A stretch of DNA of 64,000 nucleotides from Leptasterias polaris (Eukaryota > Echinodermata > Asteroidea > Forcipulatida > Asteriidae): assembly GCA_037783415.1 (NCBI GenBank), contig JAZGTN010000223.1, positions 496,001-560,000 of the forward strand, given 5' to 3'. Below the pieces are notes generated by a model. It worked only from the letters and a program-made list of their open reading frames with translations. It made no database searches and was not told the DNA's origin. A program made the position numbers and the translations under genes. Of the stretch, positions 1 to 12,345 are shown one piece after another (position 1 is the first letter of the stretch; each line of letters begins with the position of its first letter).

Positions 1-565
1 ACAATTTTGCAATGACAGGTAACTACTCAATGAATGAAATGCACAGTTGTTTTTATTTATTTATTTTATTAATACAGATCCAAACACAAAAAACCTGTTC
101 ACACTTGGTCATTTTGTAGTTTTAAAATCATCACCACCCAAGTATACACAAATACAGTTAAAAATTAAAGAACGATATTTCATGTAAGGTTATACTATCA
201 AGAATATTACTATACTATAACTTTCTATTACTTAACTGTCAACTTTTACGGCACGCTCCGCCATTACGCAAACATCAGCAAAATACTAGTTACTACCATA
301 AAATAATAGCTCTATGGTTACTACGTACACACGCGGGTGTCAACACAGCTACAGACGGCGACAAGTTCCATTCATTTTCCCCACACACGATTCCATGATG
401 TGCAGCCACAGTACAATAATAGAGATCAGTGGTTCACAAACGCGGCAGGTACTAGACTGATCACGTGATTTCTTTTTTGCAAAGAATTATGCAAATTTCT
501 ACGTCACAGCGGAATGTCCCTGGAATTTTCCAGGCAGTTTGACGAGATTCCCAAGACGTTCCTGT
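1..565. other. non-coding flank, no gene seen
   Basis: AT-rich sequence with no open frame of note, no splice-site pair and no repeat that recurs elsewhere in the window by eye. It ends at the left boundary of the first 480-bp repeat. Confidence 0.4.
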
Positions 566-1045
566 GGGTGCACCACACTAAATAAGCCAGAATTAATGCG
601 CCAAGCTACTTATCATAATTTGTAAACCCACAACTTATTTTTAATTATAACGTTTTGGGGGTCATGCAATTAATAGATTGTGTAAATATAAAAATCTATC
701 ACAACCTGGGGGTTCTGTGCTTCAACTTTTGAGGAGACTTGATAAATTTAGGCGTTAAAGTTGGCCCTATTTGACCGGGGAAGTGGAGAAGTGCTTCACG
801 AAAACTGGCAGCAAGTCGGTTTTGGAAAAAAAAAAAAAATCGTGTTTTTTTCTTCTGGGGTAGTTAGCAAAAATTCCAAACGGCTGACCTGCCAAAAATT
901 GAAAAGAATTCTGAAGTTTAGTTGTCCGGAAATATGTCTGATTGGTTTTCAAGAGGCTGAGAGACTTACACGATTTTTTGAGTATTTTTGAATAATTATC
1001 ATTTAGCATTGGTTCCTATGGGAGATCATTTAGAGGGGTGCGCCC
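566..1045 (+). mobile_element. 480-bp dispersed element, copy 1
   Basis: The unit starts GGGTGCACCACACTAAAT and ends with a sequence whose reverse complement is GGGCGCACCCCTCTAAAT, so the two ends form an imperfect terminal inverted repeat (15 of 18 positions match). An almost identical copy lies at 4680-5159 in the same orientation; by eye I find one substitution, at the edge of the internal A tract. A diverged third copy is at 12346-12979. No protein is convincingly encoded. The terminal repeats suggest a non-autonomous DNA transposon (MITE). I could not identify a target duplication. Confidence 0.7.
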
Positions 1046-1630
1046 TATATATACAACATGGTGGCGCCCTTGCAGCCATTTTTGTTGGGATTTAAACATG
1101 TCTGCCGTTTGTTTACAATTGCAGGCGTGACAGAAATGAGTTGTTTGAGACTTCTTTCGTCAGTTATCGCCGTTTTTTTTTATTGTTCGTGAAAACATCA
1201 CTCCTCTGGCTGCAAACAGTAATTATAATAAAATATAGATAGCAATAACATTGTCACTTGTTAACAGAATAATTCAACGTTTTCAAAGAGTGGCTTGCTT
1301 TTTTTTTAGGCATCCTATTCCTACACACTTAACAGTATACAGTGTGTAAGACGGGACAAACTACGATCGACGGTACGACTATCGTGTATGACTATTTGAT
1401 GAGACTGTGATGGTAAGTCACTTTCAAGAAAATCATGGGTCAACAGCGGCTGGTTGCTTCCTCAATTAGGAAGAAATAAACATGTTGTAAACATCATCAT
1501 CATCATACATTACATGGCATGGTTGGTATTAACTAATAACTGAACAAGAAGAGTGGGGGAGGTGTAAACATTGCATTATTATGAATGTCAAGTTTCCGGA
1601 AAAGTCAAGTGATTCAATTAGAGTTACACT

Positions 1631-3773
1631 CTATCGGTTTTTCCATTTTGAGAACATTCTGCTGTAATTGTGCTCCTTGTGAATCTTTGGCCCCTCATAG
1701 TTATACGATGAGTTAGTGTCCTGTGACTTTGGATTTAGTTGGCCAGGTTGATACAATTTTTTTTTAGCATAGTAAGTGTGATATCGTTCAGCTCGACACT
1801 GTGCTCGTCGCTTTTTGTAGATCTTTCCCATAACACGTTTTTTGTGATATTGTTGTTTTTTGTCCATTGCATCGAGGGCTTTTGCAGCGGGTGATCCAGC
1901 AGTAATGGGGCAATGAGTTGCCTCACACTTTTTGATAATAGAGTTTGCATGTTGGTTGTTCACCAGATGGATGGCGCTGTGATCTCTTGAAGCTCCGTTC
2001 CTTGAAAAGGTTAGTGTTCCTTTTGGATTTGTCATGGCGTAGGCATGATTCATGGATTCAGACTTCTGGGAACTTGTTCTGTACTTGGTTCTCTCTATCG
2101 CTTCGTCTCCTATGCGTTTTTCCAAAATTGTTTTAAAGATTTCCTCATCTTTAGATGTTAAAATAAATCTGCCGCGGACATAGCGAGAGAGGTATGGGTA
2201 CTTGTATTTACCGTTGCAAACATGAGAATTTTGTTTGCATTTCTCATGGTCTCCCATGTAGCAGTTCGGAATTGCATCAATCGCCTTTGCAGCCAGTCTT
2301 TTCATGCTTGCTGTGTCATTTCCGCATTTAATGGAAATATGGTGTGCCTCAGCCTGTGCTCTGTGACTCACGTCATCAGCAAATCGGTCCTGTACTCTGT
2401 TTCGGTCTCTTGCACTGTTCCCAGGGAACATGTCACTGCTAAAGTTTGCTCGGCTGACTGCCGCACAAAGCGAGCGGTTCAAGTGGGATGGGTCCAGCAG
2501 ACTTTCCATTTCCTTTCCCGTTCTTCTTCTCATGACAGAATTCATTCCTTTTGCTAGACAGCCGTCAGCGTCTGTTGTTATTCTATCCACAAGAACTGGT
2601 TCCGTGCACTCCAAAAGTTTAGTCGCACATCGAACACCCCCTTCTCTCTCATCTCCCATATTGAAATGCGCTGGACGAGTAGCTGTGCACTTGTCGCCGT
2701 GCTTAGCGGATGTGCATTGTTGACCGAATGATGATGGTGACATTTCACCACTTTTACAAAGCTTGTTTTCTTGATGGTACATTATAACAAACTTTGAAGT
2801 AGTTGCGTTCTCGCACACGGTGTCTCTTGTCTGTGTTGCAGGAACAAATGGGGTTTTTTTCCTACAGTTGCGCAGGGGATTATTATACTGCCTGTCCATT
2901 TCAACTGCAATTGGACTTTCTCGTTCAAAGCCTTAGAGCTCACGGATGTCTTTCACTAGTTTCCTCTTGTCTGCCATGTCTCTGATATTTTCATTTTTGA
3001 TAATTTCACCACATTTGTTCGAAATTTTTTGCAGCCCACTAGTGGATGGTACAGCTGTGTCCATTGATGTCAAGAGCCTCCTCGCACCTGCGGTTGCAAT
3101 GCCAGTGTTCTGCAGGCCAACTTGGAAAGACATGTTTGGGGTTGCAGTGCGTCGTCCCCGCTTCCTACCCTCGTTAGCTATCTCACTGTAAAGTTTTGTC
3201 TTTTGTGTTTTAAAACCACACTTTTTGCAGGACATTACCTCTGAGACGGCTAAACCTCTACGCTCTTCTGCCTCAGCCAATAGTTTAGGTTGACCATCAC
3301 ACTTAGGATGTGTTTGTTGATGATCAAGTACAGCTTGTGCACCCAGCTCTAGAGCTGAGTTGATGTCTACAAAACGATAACCTCCTCCTTGGTGATCAGT
3401 TCCTCTCTTGGGCAGTGGCTGGCCACATTTGTTGGCTATTGGGATCACTCCCTTGAGCTGGATCTTTGTCAACTGGAGCCATTTCTACAACTTTTGGGCG
3501 AAGGAGCATCACATTTCTGCGGTTGTCTTGTTCCATCTGTGCTGCAATGTGGCAGAAATCTCCTCGCTCTGTATTTGGGGCGGCTAAACTCAACTGCTGA
3601 TGGGTTGGCCTGACATACCGTGGTGTAGGTATACTTTGAGTTTCACTGCCTTTGTCTTGTAGTGAATTAAATTTATTTTTCGGCTTGAACCAAGTTTTTT
3701 GCATCTTGAAAATGCCGCGTCTAGCTCTACCCATTTTTATGGCAATGGATTTGTTACAAACATTGAATGGCAT
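1631..3773 (-). pseudogene. Mutator-like transposase, broken
   Basis: Read on the minus strand, 3773 to about 3470 gives a basic N-terminal part. A shift of frame near 3400-3480 leads into 3472-2933 (GYRFVDINSALELGAQ, then a CKKCGF zinc-binding pair). An in-frame TAA at 2933-2935 separates this from 2899-1631, which is in the same frame. The second half begins with DRQYNNP, carries TTDADG and ends in a lysine/arginine-rich tail. From memory this layout (conserved DINS/ALE segment, CxxC, DxxYNN, TTDxD, FPGxxxxxRxxxQxRFxDD, DAIxxCYxGDH) matches the Mutator-like transposase domain widespread in metazoan genomes. The DDE-type enzyme would cut and move DNA in the nucleus. One frameshift and one nonsense codon make this copy inactive unless they are sequencing errors. 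It is flanked by the two 480-bp direct repeats. Confidence 0.7.
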
Positions 3774-4679
3774 CCATCATAAGTGATCTCACATTAGTTG
3801 TGGTCTAAAGCAAAAATACTTTTAGAGTTCTCCCGATGCACAAGCTAGCTATCAGGGCCGACACTACGCTGAACGCACAAATTTCGGCCGATATGCCAAA
3901 ATATTTTTATTTTTTTTATTTTTTTATTTTTTTTCAATTTCAGATAAATTTCACAAAAATTCATCAAGATAAAACCATTGCCAATGCTCCATATTGGACA
4001 GTAGGACCTGTGAAAAGGCCCCCATCCCAGGGGAATTGTCTAAGATAATAGCCATCTGTTTCTGGATAGAGTTATAACTTGTCCCCATCAACCAGAAACA
4101 ATCATAATGGTTTGGCCTTTTTCAACATGCCCCGCCCACGCCCCGCCCACCCTTTCCCCTTTTACCCTGTTCCAGAGGTAGAATAAAATTTGAAAGGGCA
4201 GTTAAATGTACAAAAAGTGACCTATGTGTTTTCTAAATTTTATAAAGCTCCCCATTTTAGACTAATATGAATGCATGGTTAGAAAAATTTAAGGGAAAGC
4301 AAAATGTGCCCCCCCCCCCCCGGCCAGCCCCCTTCCATTTTTACAGCTTGTTCATGCCAATTAACCCCTTCTTAATGATTAATTAAATAACTTGTAAGGT
4401 TTTTATGATCCTGTGATAAAAAAGAGACATGTTAATAACTTTTTGAGTGAGGACTTGGATATAACTTCTGACTTGTCCTTAGAATGTACACAGTGTGTCG
4501 TGCAGGTTTTTCTTCTCGCATTGCTTAGAGTACATGTAAATGCTCCAACATGTTTGACCTTGTTGTAGACGAACGCAATAACATTTCACTTTTTTTTTTC
4601 CAGATATCAAGTCAGTGACTTATTCTCAACAATTTAAGCATAATTTTTTAACCATAAAGAATAATTAAGTGCCCTTATA
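3774..4679. other. non-coding spacer, no gene seen
   Basis: Sequence between the 5' end of the Mutator-like gene and the second 480-bp repeat. It has a T-rich tract at about 3901-3945 and a C tract at about 4310-4322. I see no transposon inverted ends matching the other side of the transposase and no exon. Confidence 0.4.
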
Positions 4680-5159
4680 GGGTGCACCACACTAAATAAG
4701 CCAGAATTAATGCGCCAAGCTACTTATCATAATTTGTAAACCCACAACTTATTTTTAATTATAACGTTTTGGGGGTCATGCAATTAATAGATTGTGTAAA
4801 TATAAAAATCTATCACAACCTGGGGGTTCTGTGCTTCAACTTTTGAGGAGACTTGATAAATTTAGGCGTTAAAGTTGGCCCTATTTGACCGGGGAAGTGG
4901 AGAAGTGCTTCACGAAAACTGGCAGCAAGTCGGTTTTGGAAAAAAAAAAAAAAACGTGTTTTTTTCTTCTGGGGTAGTTAGCAAAAATTCCAAACGGCTG
5001 ACCTGCCAAAAATTGAAAAGAATTCTGAAGTTTAGTTGTCCGGAAATATGTCTGATTGGTTTTCAAGAGGCTGAGAGACTTACACGATTTTTTGAGTATT
5101 TTTGAATAATTATCATTTAGCATTGGTTCCTATGGGAGATCATTTAGAGGGGTGCGCCC
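4680..5159 (+). mobile_element. 480-bp dispersed element, copy 2
   Basis: Same length, orientation and ends as the unit at 566-1045, with one visible substitution. Such identity over 480 bp means the copies separated very recently or were homogenised. Together they bracket 3.6 kb containing the Mutator-like transposase, so the whole 566-5159 interval has the shape of a composite element, although the flanks show no target duplication. Confidence 0.7.
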
Positions 5160-5461
5160 GTAACGGAGCGCAGTACACTATCCATTATCGATCACTGACG
5201 TCTTGGGCCAAGACTAGTACGGTACCCGCTAGCGCCCTCAGTCGTGTGTCATGCCTTTAGTTTTTTACACTTCCGCCGTATACAAAATCCGAGATATATA
5301 ACAGAACAGACGTATGAAGCTAAACCACGAACTACAACCATGCACGTTCTATGGTAACTGCCGCTGGTTCCCTGTTTCTCATTTGATTTATGAACAGTGT
5401 AGTGCTGTTGGAACCAGTGCTCGGTTAGTCTCTTGTCCGTGTCGTTTTCTCTTCAGTCAAG

Positions 5462-5720
5462 ATGAGAATCATGAATATTAATGAATTTCAGTTTCCCTTG
5501 TGGTTTATTATTTGAATATTAATGAACTATACTAATTTATTCCGACGACCCCCACAACCCCGTGGCGTTTCTCTACAGAGTTGAGTCATGGTGAGAATCA
5601 TGAATATTAATGTCCATAATAAATAATTCGGACGACCCCACAACCACCACATGTGAACGCCGGCGGCCGACCGGGGAGGTGTCTAGAGAGACGATTGCTA
5701 CAAACATCACCAAGATTGGC
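5462..5720. repeat. imperfect 128-bp duplication
   Basis: The string GAGAATCATGAATATTAATG occurs at about 5463 and again at about 5591, each followed some 85 or 45 bases later by a CGACCCC(C)ACAACC motif. No coding sequence is convincing in 5160-5929; the rest of this stretch holds nothing I can name. Confidence 0.35.
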
Positions 5721-5929
5721 ATCAGTTTAGTTTCACTCAGCTCAGTCAGCAATTATCGAGTTACGTTAGTAAGTTTCCAAGTTTGGTACTGAATAACTTG
5801 AGATCAATTAGTTGAAATGGATACTGTTTTAGTATAGTAGTAGCAAGTTTTACCATGTTTACTGTTTAATGCTGTGACTGTGACTAGACAGGCTTAATCT
5901 CTAGTGCAGTGATAAACAACCATACAGAT

Positions 5930-8170
5930 ACACAACTCAATGGGAAACTACACAACCGTACACAACTCAATGGGAAACTACACAACCGTACACAACTTAT
6001 GGGAAACTACACAACCGTACACAACTCAATGGGAAACTACACAACCGTACACAACTCAATGGGAAACTACACAACCGTACACAACTCAATGGGAAACTAC
6101 ACAACCGTACACAACTTATGGGAAACTACACAACCGTACACAACTCAATGGGAAACTACACAACCGTACACAACTCAATGGGAAACTACACAACCGTACA
6201 CAACTCAATGGGAAACTACACAACCGTACACAACTCAATGGGAAACTACACAACCGTACACAACTCAATGGGAAACTACACAACCGTACACAACTCAATG
6301 GGAAACTATACACAACCGTACACAACTCAATGGGAAACTACACAACCGTACACAACTCAATGGGAAATTATACACAACCGTACACAACTCAATGGGAAAC
6401 TACACAACCGTACACAACGCAATGGGAAACTACACAACCGTACACAACTCAATGGGAAACTACACAACCGTACACAACTCAATGGGAAACTACACAACCG
6501 TACACAACTCAATGGGAAACTATACACAACCGTACACAACTCAATGGGAAACTACACAACCGTACACAACTCAATGGGAAACTACACAACCGTACACAAC
6601 TCAAGGGAAACTACACAACCGTACACAACTCAATGGGAAACTACACAACCGTACACAACTCAATGGGAAATTATACACAACCGTACACAACTCAATGGGA
6701 AACTACACAACCGTACACAACGCAATGGGAAACTACACAACCGTACACAACTCAATGGGAAACTACACAACCGTACACAACTCAATGGGAAACTACACAA
6801 CCGTACACAACTCAATGGGAAACTATACACAACCGTACACAACTCAATGGGAAACTACACAACCGTACACAACTCAATGGGAAACTACACAACCGTACAC
6901 AACTCAATGGGAAACTACACAACCGTACACAACTCAATGGGAAACTACACAACCGTACACAACTCAATGGGAAACTACACAACCGTACACAACTCAATGG
7001 GAAACTATACACAACCGTACACAACTCAATGGGAAACTACACAACCGTACACAACTCAATGGGAAATTATACACAACCGTACACAACTCAATGGGAAATT
7101 ATACACAACCGTACACAACTCAATGGTAAACTATACACAACCGTACACAACTCAATGGTAAACTATACACAACCGTACACAACTCAATGGGAAACTATAC
7201 ACAACCGTACACAACTCAATGGGAAACTATACACAACCGTACACAACTCAATGGGAAACTATACACAACCGTACACAACTCAATGGGAAACTACACAACC
7301 GTACACAACTCAATGGGAAACTACACAACCGTACACAACTCAATGGGAAATTATACACAACCGTACACAACTCAATGGGAAACTACACAACCGTACACAA
7401 CTCAATGGGAAACTACACAACCGTACACAACTCAATGGGAAACTATACACAACCGTACACAACTCAATGGGAAACTACACAACCGTACACAACTCAATGG
7501 GAAATTATACACAACCGTACACAACTCAATGGGAAACTACACAACCGTACACAACGCAATGGGAAACTACACAACCGTACACAACTCAATGGGAAACTAC
7601 ACAACCGTACACAACTCAATGGGAAACTACACAACCGTACACAACTCAATGGGAAACTATACACAACCGTACACAACTCAATGGGAAACTACACAACCGT
7701 ACACAACTCAATGGGAAACTACACAACCGTACACAACTCAAGGGAAACTACACAACCGTACACAACTCAATGGGAAACTACACAACCGTACACAACTCAA
7801 TGGGAAATTATACACAACCGTACACAACTCAATGGGAAACTACACAACCGTACACAACTCAATGGGAAACTACACAACCGTACACAACTCACGATCAATG
7901 GGAAACTTACTACACAACCGTACACAACTCAATGGGAAACTACACAACCGTACACAACTCAATGGGAAACTACACAACCGTACACAACTCAATGGGAAAT
8001 TATACACAACCGTACACAACTCAATGGGAAATTATACACAACCGTACACAACTCAATGGGAAACTACACAACCGTACACAACTCAATGGGAAACTACACA
8101 ACCGTACACAACTCAATGGGAAACTACACAACCGTACACAACTCAATGGGAAACTACACAACCGTACACT
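5930..8170. repeat. 30/32-bp satellite array
   Basis: About 70 tandem copies of a unit reading CAATGGGAAACTACACAACC followed by GTACACAACT (30 bp). A common 32-bp variant has TATACACAACC in place of TACACAACC; there are also AAATTA variants, single-base-deleted 29-bp units and a CGCAATGGG variant. The unit is stop-free in several frames, so long repetitive open frames arise in all forward frames and do not indicate protein. Blocks of variant units recur (for example three identical blocks starting near 6357, 6660 and 7494), showing higher-order amplification. The array is bordered on the left by AACAACCATACAGATACACAACT and on the right by a degenerate half unit at 8160-8205. Confidence 0.95.
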
Positions 8171-8501
8171 GGGCTTCATGTGTTGTGTAGTGTAACAACC
8201 ATACACAAATGATGCTAAGCAAACTGCAACCGAGGCTTCTCAGAGTCCTTCTCAGAGTTTAATAGAAAACAACACAATCAAAGCTAGCGTATTGGAGTGA
8301 CAGAAACTACTGGGAAAAGATGCAACAGAATACAGAAAATCTGCCCAGAACAGACCACAGGAATTAATTTTCAGCAAAGCTATAGAGACACTGGTTATTT
8401 GTTATATTTTGGGGGTTGGTCTTCACAATGGAAGACTGGAAGAAGAATGTTACAAACAATACTTTTAGAACAGGGAGCCAGTGCAATACTTTTATGAGAT
8501 T

Positions 8502-8712
8502 ATAGACGATGTGACCTCTGACGTCATTTGAAAATCATAACATGATGCGCGCGCATGTCGCCGGGCAAAACCTTTGTGTACTTGACAGCCAGCTAGAAAG
8601 TACATGCAATATTACCATGACTACGCGTCCTTTTGCCCGGCGGAACATGACTTGAACAACAGACTTGTCAACAGAGGGCGGTTTGATTGTAAACACAGGT
8701 CACATCGTCTAT
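8502..8712. mobile_element. small palindromic TA-flanked MITE
   Basis: A 16-bp perfect inverted repeat, ATAGACGATGTGACCT at 8502-8517 and its complement at 8697-8712, encloses a second inverted pair CGCCGGGCAAAA (about 8560) / TTTTGCCCGGCG (about 8632). Taking TA as the target duplication, the ends read GACGATGTGACC, as expected of a Tc1/mariner-type non-autonomous element. No reading frame inside. Confidence 0.65.
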
Positions 8713-8884
8713 TGTGTAGAAAATGAAGAGTGTTGCTCATTCACCTGTCTTATCTTAACACATTAAGAGCTAAAAATTTCAGGTCTGATCCTAGATGAAG
8801 CAAACTATGAAACCCCTATTGTAGTTGTTCTTGTTGTATTGACTGTTCTTCTATTGATTTTGTTCACAGTGTCCTTATAAGTAG

Positions 8885-9512
8885 CTGACCTGGTTGAATC
8901 TGAGGAAGGGCTTGATGATGATGTGACCCATTTTGAGCTGTCAACTTTTTCAGAGGGAAATTTGTACAATGGACAGCTAAAAGAGCACAATGACCAGTTG
9001 CAGGAAGGATGCTTAACACGATATGAGAATGACGCCTGGAGTATTTTCAGATTTGTTTCCCCATGGTAAGTACTTGCCTAAATTCAATTTTCAATACAAA
9101 TTCAATTAAAAGCCCGAAGACATACATTCATGAACAAGTAGGTTTTATCATAAAACAGTTTAAAAAGAAAATTACAACGATAAACTTTGAGGCAAGTTTA
9201 CAGACACTTAAAGCTGAAGGAACGCTTTGGCATACCAAAAATAATTTTTCTAACAGTTGTTTTGTCTTTATGTAAAATAAATACATGGGAAATGAATGTG
9301 TAGTCTTCTGACATACTTGTGTTACCCTGCCCTAAAACAAAATAATAATTTGCCACAGCCACTCATCTCATATCTAAAATTTTATTAATTTCAACTAAGT
9401 ATGTATTTCCGTTTTGTATTCTTTCATCAGCCTATTCCATTGGATACAAACAGATGGGTGTTCAAGATACAAGGCCACAAGTAGACAAGTAGCCAAGTTG
9501 CAGAGCAGATGA
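8885..9512 (+). CDS. 3' end of unknown gene, two exons (8885-9065, 9431-9512)
   Basis: Exon 1 follows an AG at 8883-8884 and is open to a perfect CAAG-like donor, CATG|GTAAGT, at 9065/9066. Exon 2 follows TTTCATCAG at 9430 and completes the split codon, running open to TGA at 9510-9512. The joined frame begins DLVESEEGLDDDVTHFELS, an acidic start, continues through YNGQLKEHNDQLQ and ends KATSRQVAKLQSR. The matching phase at the junction and the strong donor and acceptor support a real intron of 365 bp. I do not recognise the family. The 5' exons were not found; the acceptor of exon 1 is weak, so its start is uncertain. An ATTAAA at about 9787 could serve polyadenylation. Confidence 0.4.
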
Positions 9513-12345
9513 TTTCGTCCCTCCAACGCATCAAAGTTCAGCTTTTATTAATGGCTCAAGACATTTGTGGGTGGCATTATCGTTTCTATTTGTGGGAAAA
9601 AGGAATAATTAAAGAAGCTTGGTTGTTTTTAAAGCAGTTTTTGTAGTATCATTTACATGAACCTTCCTAAATTCAATGTGCAATTTATTCTATATTGTAC
9701 AAGTTGAACATGGACAATGTTGTACTGCTATGTATCATTGTCAAAACGAATTGTACAAATGCATACATTTTCTTCTCATGTTTAGATTAAAGTTCCATAC
9801 TTTTATGATGTAAGTATTTTGAATCTTTGAAATAACCTTTGGTGGAAATATTGCGTCTAGGGAGATTGGTACCACTTTCATTTTTTAAAACTATACTTTT
9901 AACCAAATAAAACAACTCACCATCAAAGATATATCATAAATAAAGATGGTTTTATAATCCTCGTAATCAAATTTCCACATTACAGAAATAGTAATTAAAT
10001 TGGCTGCAACCACAATTCTGAAGAGTGATTGTTTCTTTGCATCATTTAAAACTTTTGTACAACGTATTTCCAACTGCAAATTAACAATGTTTTTTTGAAA
10101 CAACAATGGAATAAGACAGTACTTTCCTATCATTAAAGAAATAAAGATTGTGCAGATAGACGCACCAAATGCAGTAATAGCTTCCTCTGATTTATTTTCA
10201 ACTGCTTTTTGTGTTTATCTTCATTTCTTATTTACATTCTAGAGTTAAGTTTCTTGGGCAAAGGTTATTGTCAACGGTGGAGGGAGGGATATAATTAACT
10301 TGTTACATCAAAGTTTTTAATGGCATTTTCCGATGCAAATTGTCACCTAATTGATCTCCATATTCAGTGTACTTTTGTTTGTTTGATATAGGCCTAGCAC
10401 TAATTAAGTCAACTGATATTTGGATGGGGAAGGGAACTCCGCATAAAAGCCTATAGCGCACTTTTAAAAAAATAGATTAATACGAAAAAGGAAACGTTTT
10501 GTTTTTTGTTTGAATTATCAAAGATTTGTGCATGTTATGACTTTTAAATAAAGTACACCTTTTGGTATTTAAGTTAAACACATTTTTTCCAATTTCAAAA
10601 TAGTTATAGAATCAACCGTGCGTCGGGACGGGATTTGTTGTAAATAAGTGTTGGGCATCTGTTCTCGATAATGTATTCTTCGTGAGACCGGGAAGAGTAC
10701 GATGCAAAACTCCCAACTTGGGTTTTATAATTTTGAATAAATTTTGCCATGGACATTTTGTCATAATCACGTCTCAGTTGTGACATGGAGGAAGGAAATA
10801 CATGTATTTTCCTTCCTCCGTGGTTGTGATAAAAACCTTGACCAAAATTATTGGAGAACATGCTGCCAAGCGTATTATTTTATGCGCATGTATTCTTTTG
10901 TGTTTATTATTAGATTTGGGTTCCTTTTGCATTGGAAAATGCAACTTCTGTAGTGACAAATCAGGGAGGAAAGCCTAAAATCCCCTCCAACCGTGATAGG
11001 CCTATAACTTTTACGCTTTCCTGCATTTGGAGACGACTTGATATTCAACAAATATACAAGATGCCTTCCATACTGTCGTGATTATTAAAGCCATGGATCG
11101 GTAAGAATGTCAAAGTGACGGTAATATAGATAGTTGTGTGATTTCAAAGAAATTGCTTCACTGACAACTTTTAAAAAGTTTTCAATAGTCACAAACATTC
11201 AAACCAATGTTGATATAAACTTTACTTAAATGGATTTAAATTAGCCAGTAAAAGTAATTAAGTTTAAATCATGCTGTGCCATTTTTTATTTATTTATTTT
11301 AAAAATCAAATTTGTATATCACCTAAAATTATAAGACTCTTCCAACCATAAAGCGCATCAACTTGAAAATGCTTTAAAAATATTATCCAGTGTGGTGATT
11401 TAAAGTTGAATTGATTTATGTATAAAAATGGGTAAGCCCTATCTATTTCCCTTCAGTCAAGTTAACTATCGTTCATTTGAGATACGAGACATAATCGTCA
11501 AAGATGATTACACCGAAGTAGTCCTGCTTATAAAGTCGCAATTGAGTTATTGCTTGACATAACATCACTTTACTAGAGATAAACACTGTACAAACATTGT
11601 TTAATCAAATAATTATTTAGTGCATTGAGCGATAACTGTGTTTTCTGTTTTGTTATGCTTTGTTTGTCTATTGTTTTCGACGGATGCGCTAAATGGACAT
11701 TGAGAGAGAAAGAAACTTTAATTCAAAGTAATAATAATTTTGACCAAAGCCTACTCCCCCATCTTATAATTATTTCAGTACCAGTCATAATAATGACTTA
11801 TATTTAATTTGAACTATAGCACAAGTCATTATGACTTATTAGGCCTATCTATCATAGCAGTTATTTGTAAATGAGATATACCGGTTTGTAATAATTCTAT
11901 TACCGATAAATGCTTACTCGGTGATAATGTTTGGTCATTATTATGACATTGTATCCCTTAATGATTGCGCATTTTCCTCTCTTTTCAAAGCCCCTTCGTA
12001 ATTGTCAGTGTTAAAAAGTATGTTTGGTTTAAAAAGTATTGCCATATTTTGAACTTCCTCGCGCCCAAACAAAACACATTTTTTTTAGATCAAAAAAGAA
12101 CATAATTAGAAGCGCGTGGCCGGAACGGACCAAATATTAATTAGCACGTCTTGTTTCTGTTGACAGTATTTGTGCTTGTTATTCTTGCTTTCTTCTGAAA
12201 AGAAAAACGTTTTCAAAAAATAAAAGGGGGAATTTATATTATTGTTTATGTTTGTTCGTGTTCTGTTCTAGCTCAATTATCTTTGATGTAATATATTTTT
12301 ACAATAGCCACTGGTGGTGACGAGAGACGAAGCCCCATTTTTTCA
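9513..12345. other. non-coding stretch, one strong hairpin
   Basis: AT-rich sequence with no exon I can support. The only structure is a near-perfect palindrome at about 10785-10817: GGAGGAAGGAAATACATGTA folding onto TTTTCCTTCCTCC, which would form a stem of about 15 bp in DNA or RNA. Short open frames on either strand around 10600-10960 span this palindrome and look fortuitous. Confidence 0.4.

Noticed and set aside
761..1009. 76-80-codon frames in both copies of the 480-bp repeat, both strands
   Set aside because: Present only because the two copies are nearly identical; the diverged third copy does not keep them.
566..5159. LTR retrotransposon interpretation of the 480-bp direct repeats
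   Set aside because: Ends are not TG...CA, they carry terminal inverted repeats, a third lone diverged copy exists, and the enclosed gene is a DNA-transposon transposase.
5930..8170. CRISPR-like appearance of a regular 30-bp periodicity
   Set aside because: No unique spacers between repeats, no cas genes, and the window is eukaryotic; it is a plain satellite. The same holds for 20565-21215.
5909..8212. Long open frames (up to about 750 codons) through the satellite, on several forward frames and shorter ones on the reverse strand
   Set aside because: They are produced by a stop-free 30/32-bp tandem unit and switch frame with the 32-bp variants; no start context, splice sites or non-repeat domain.
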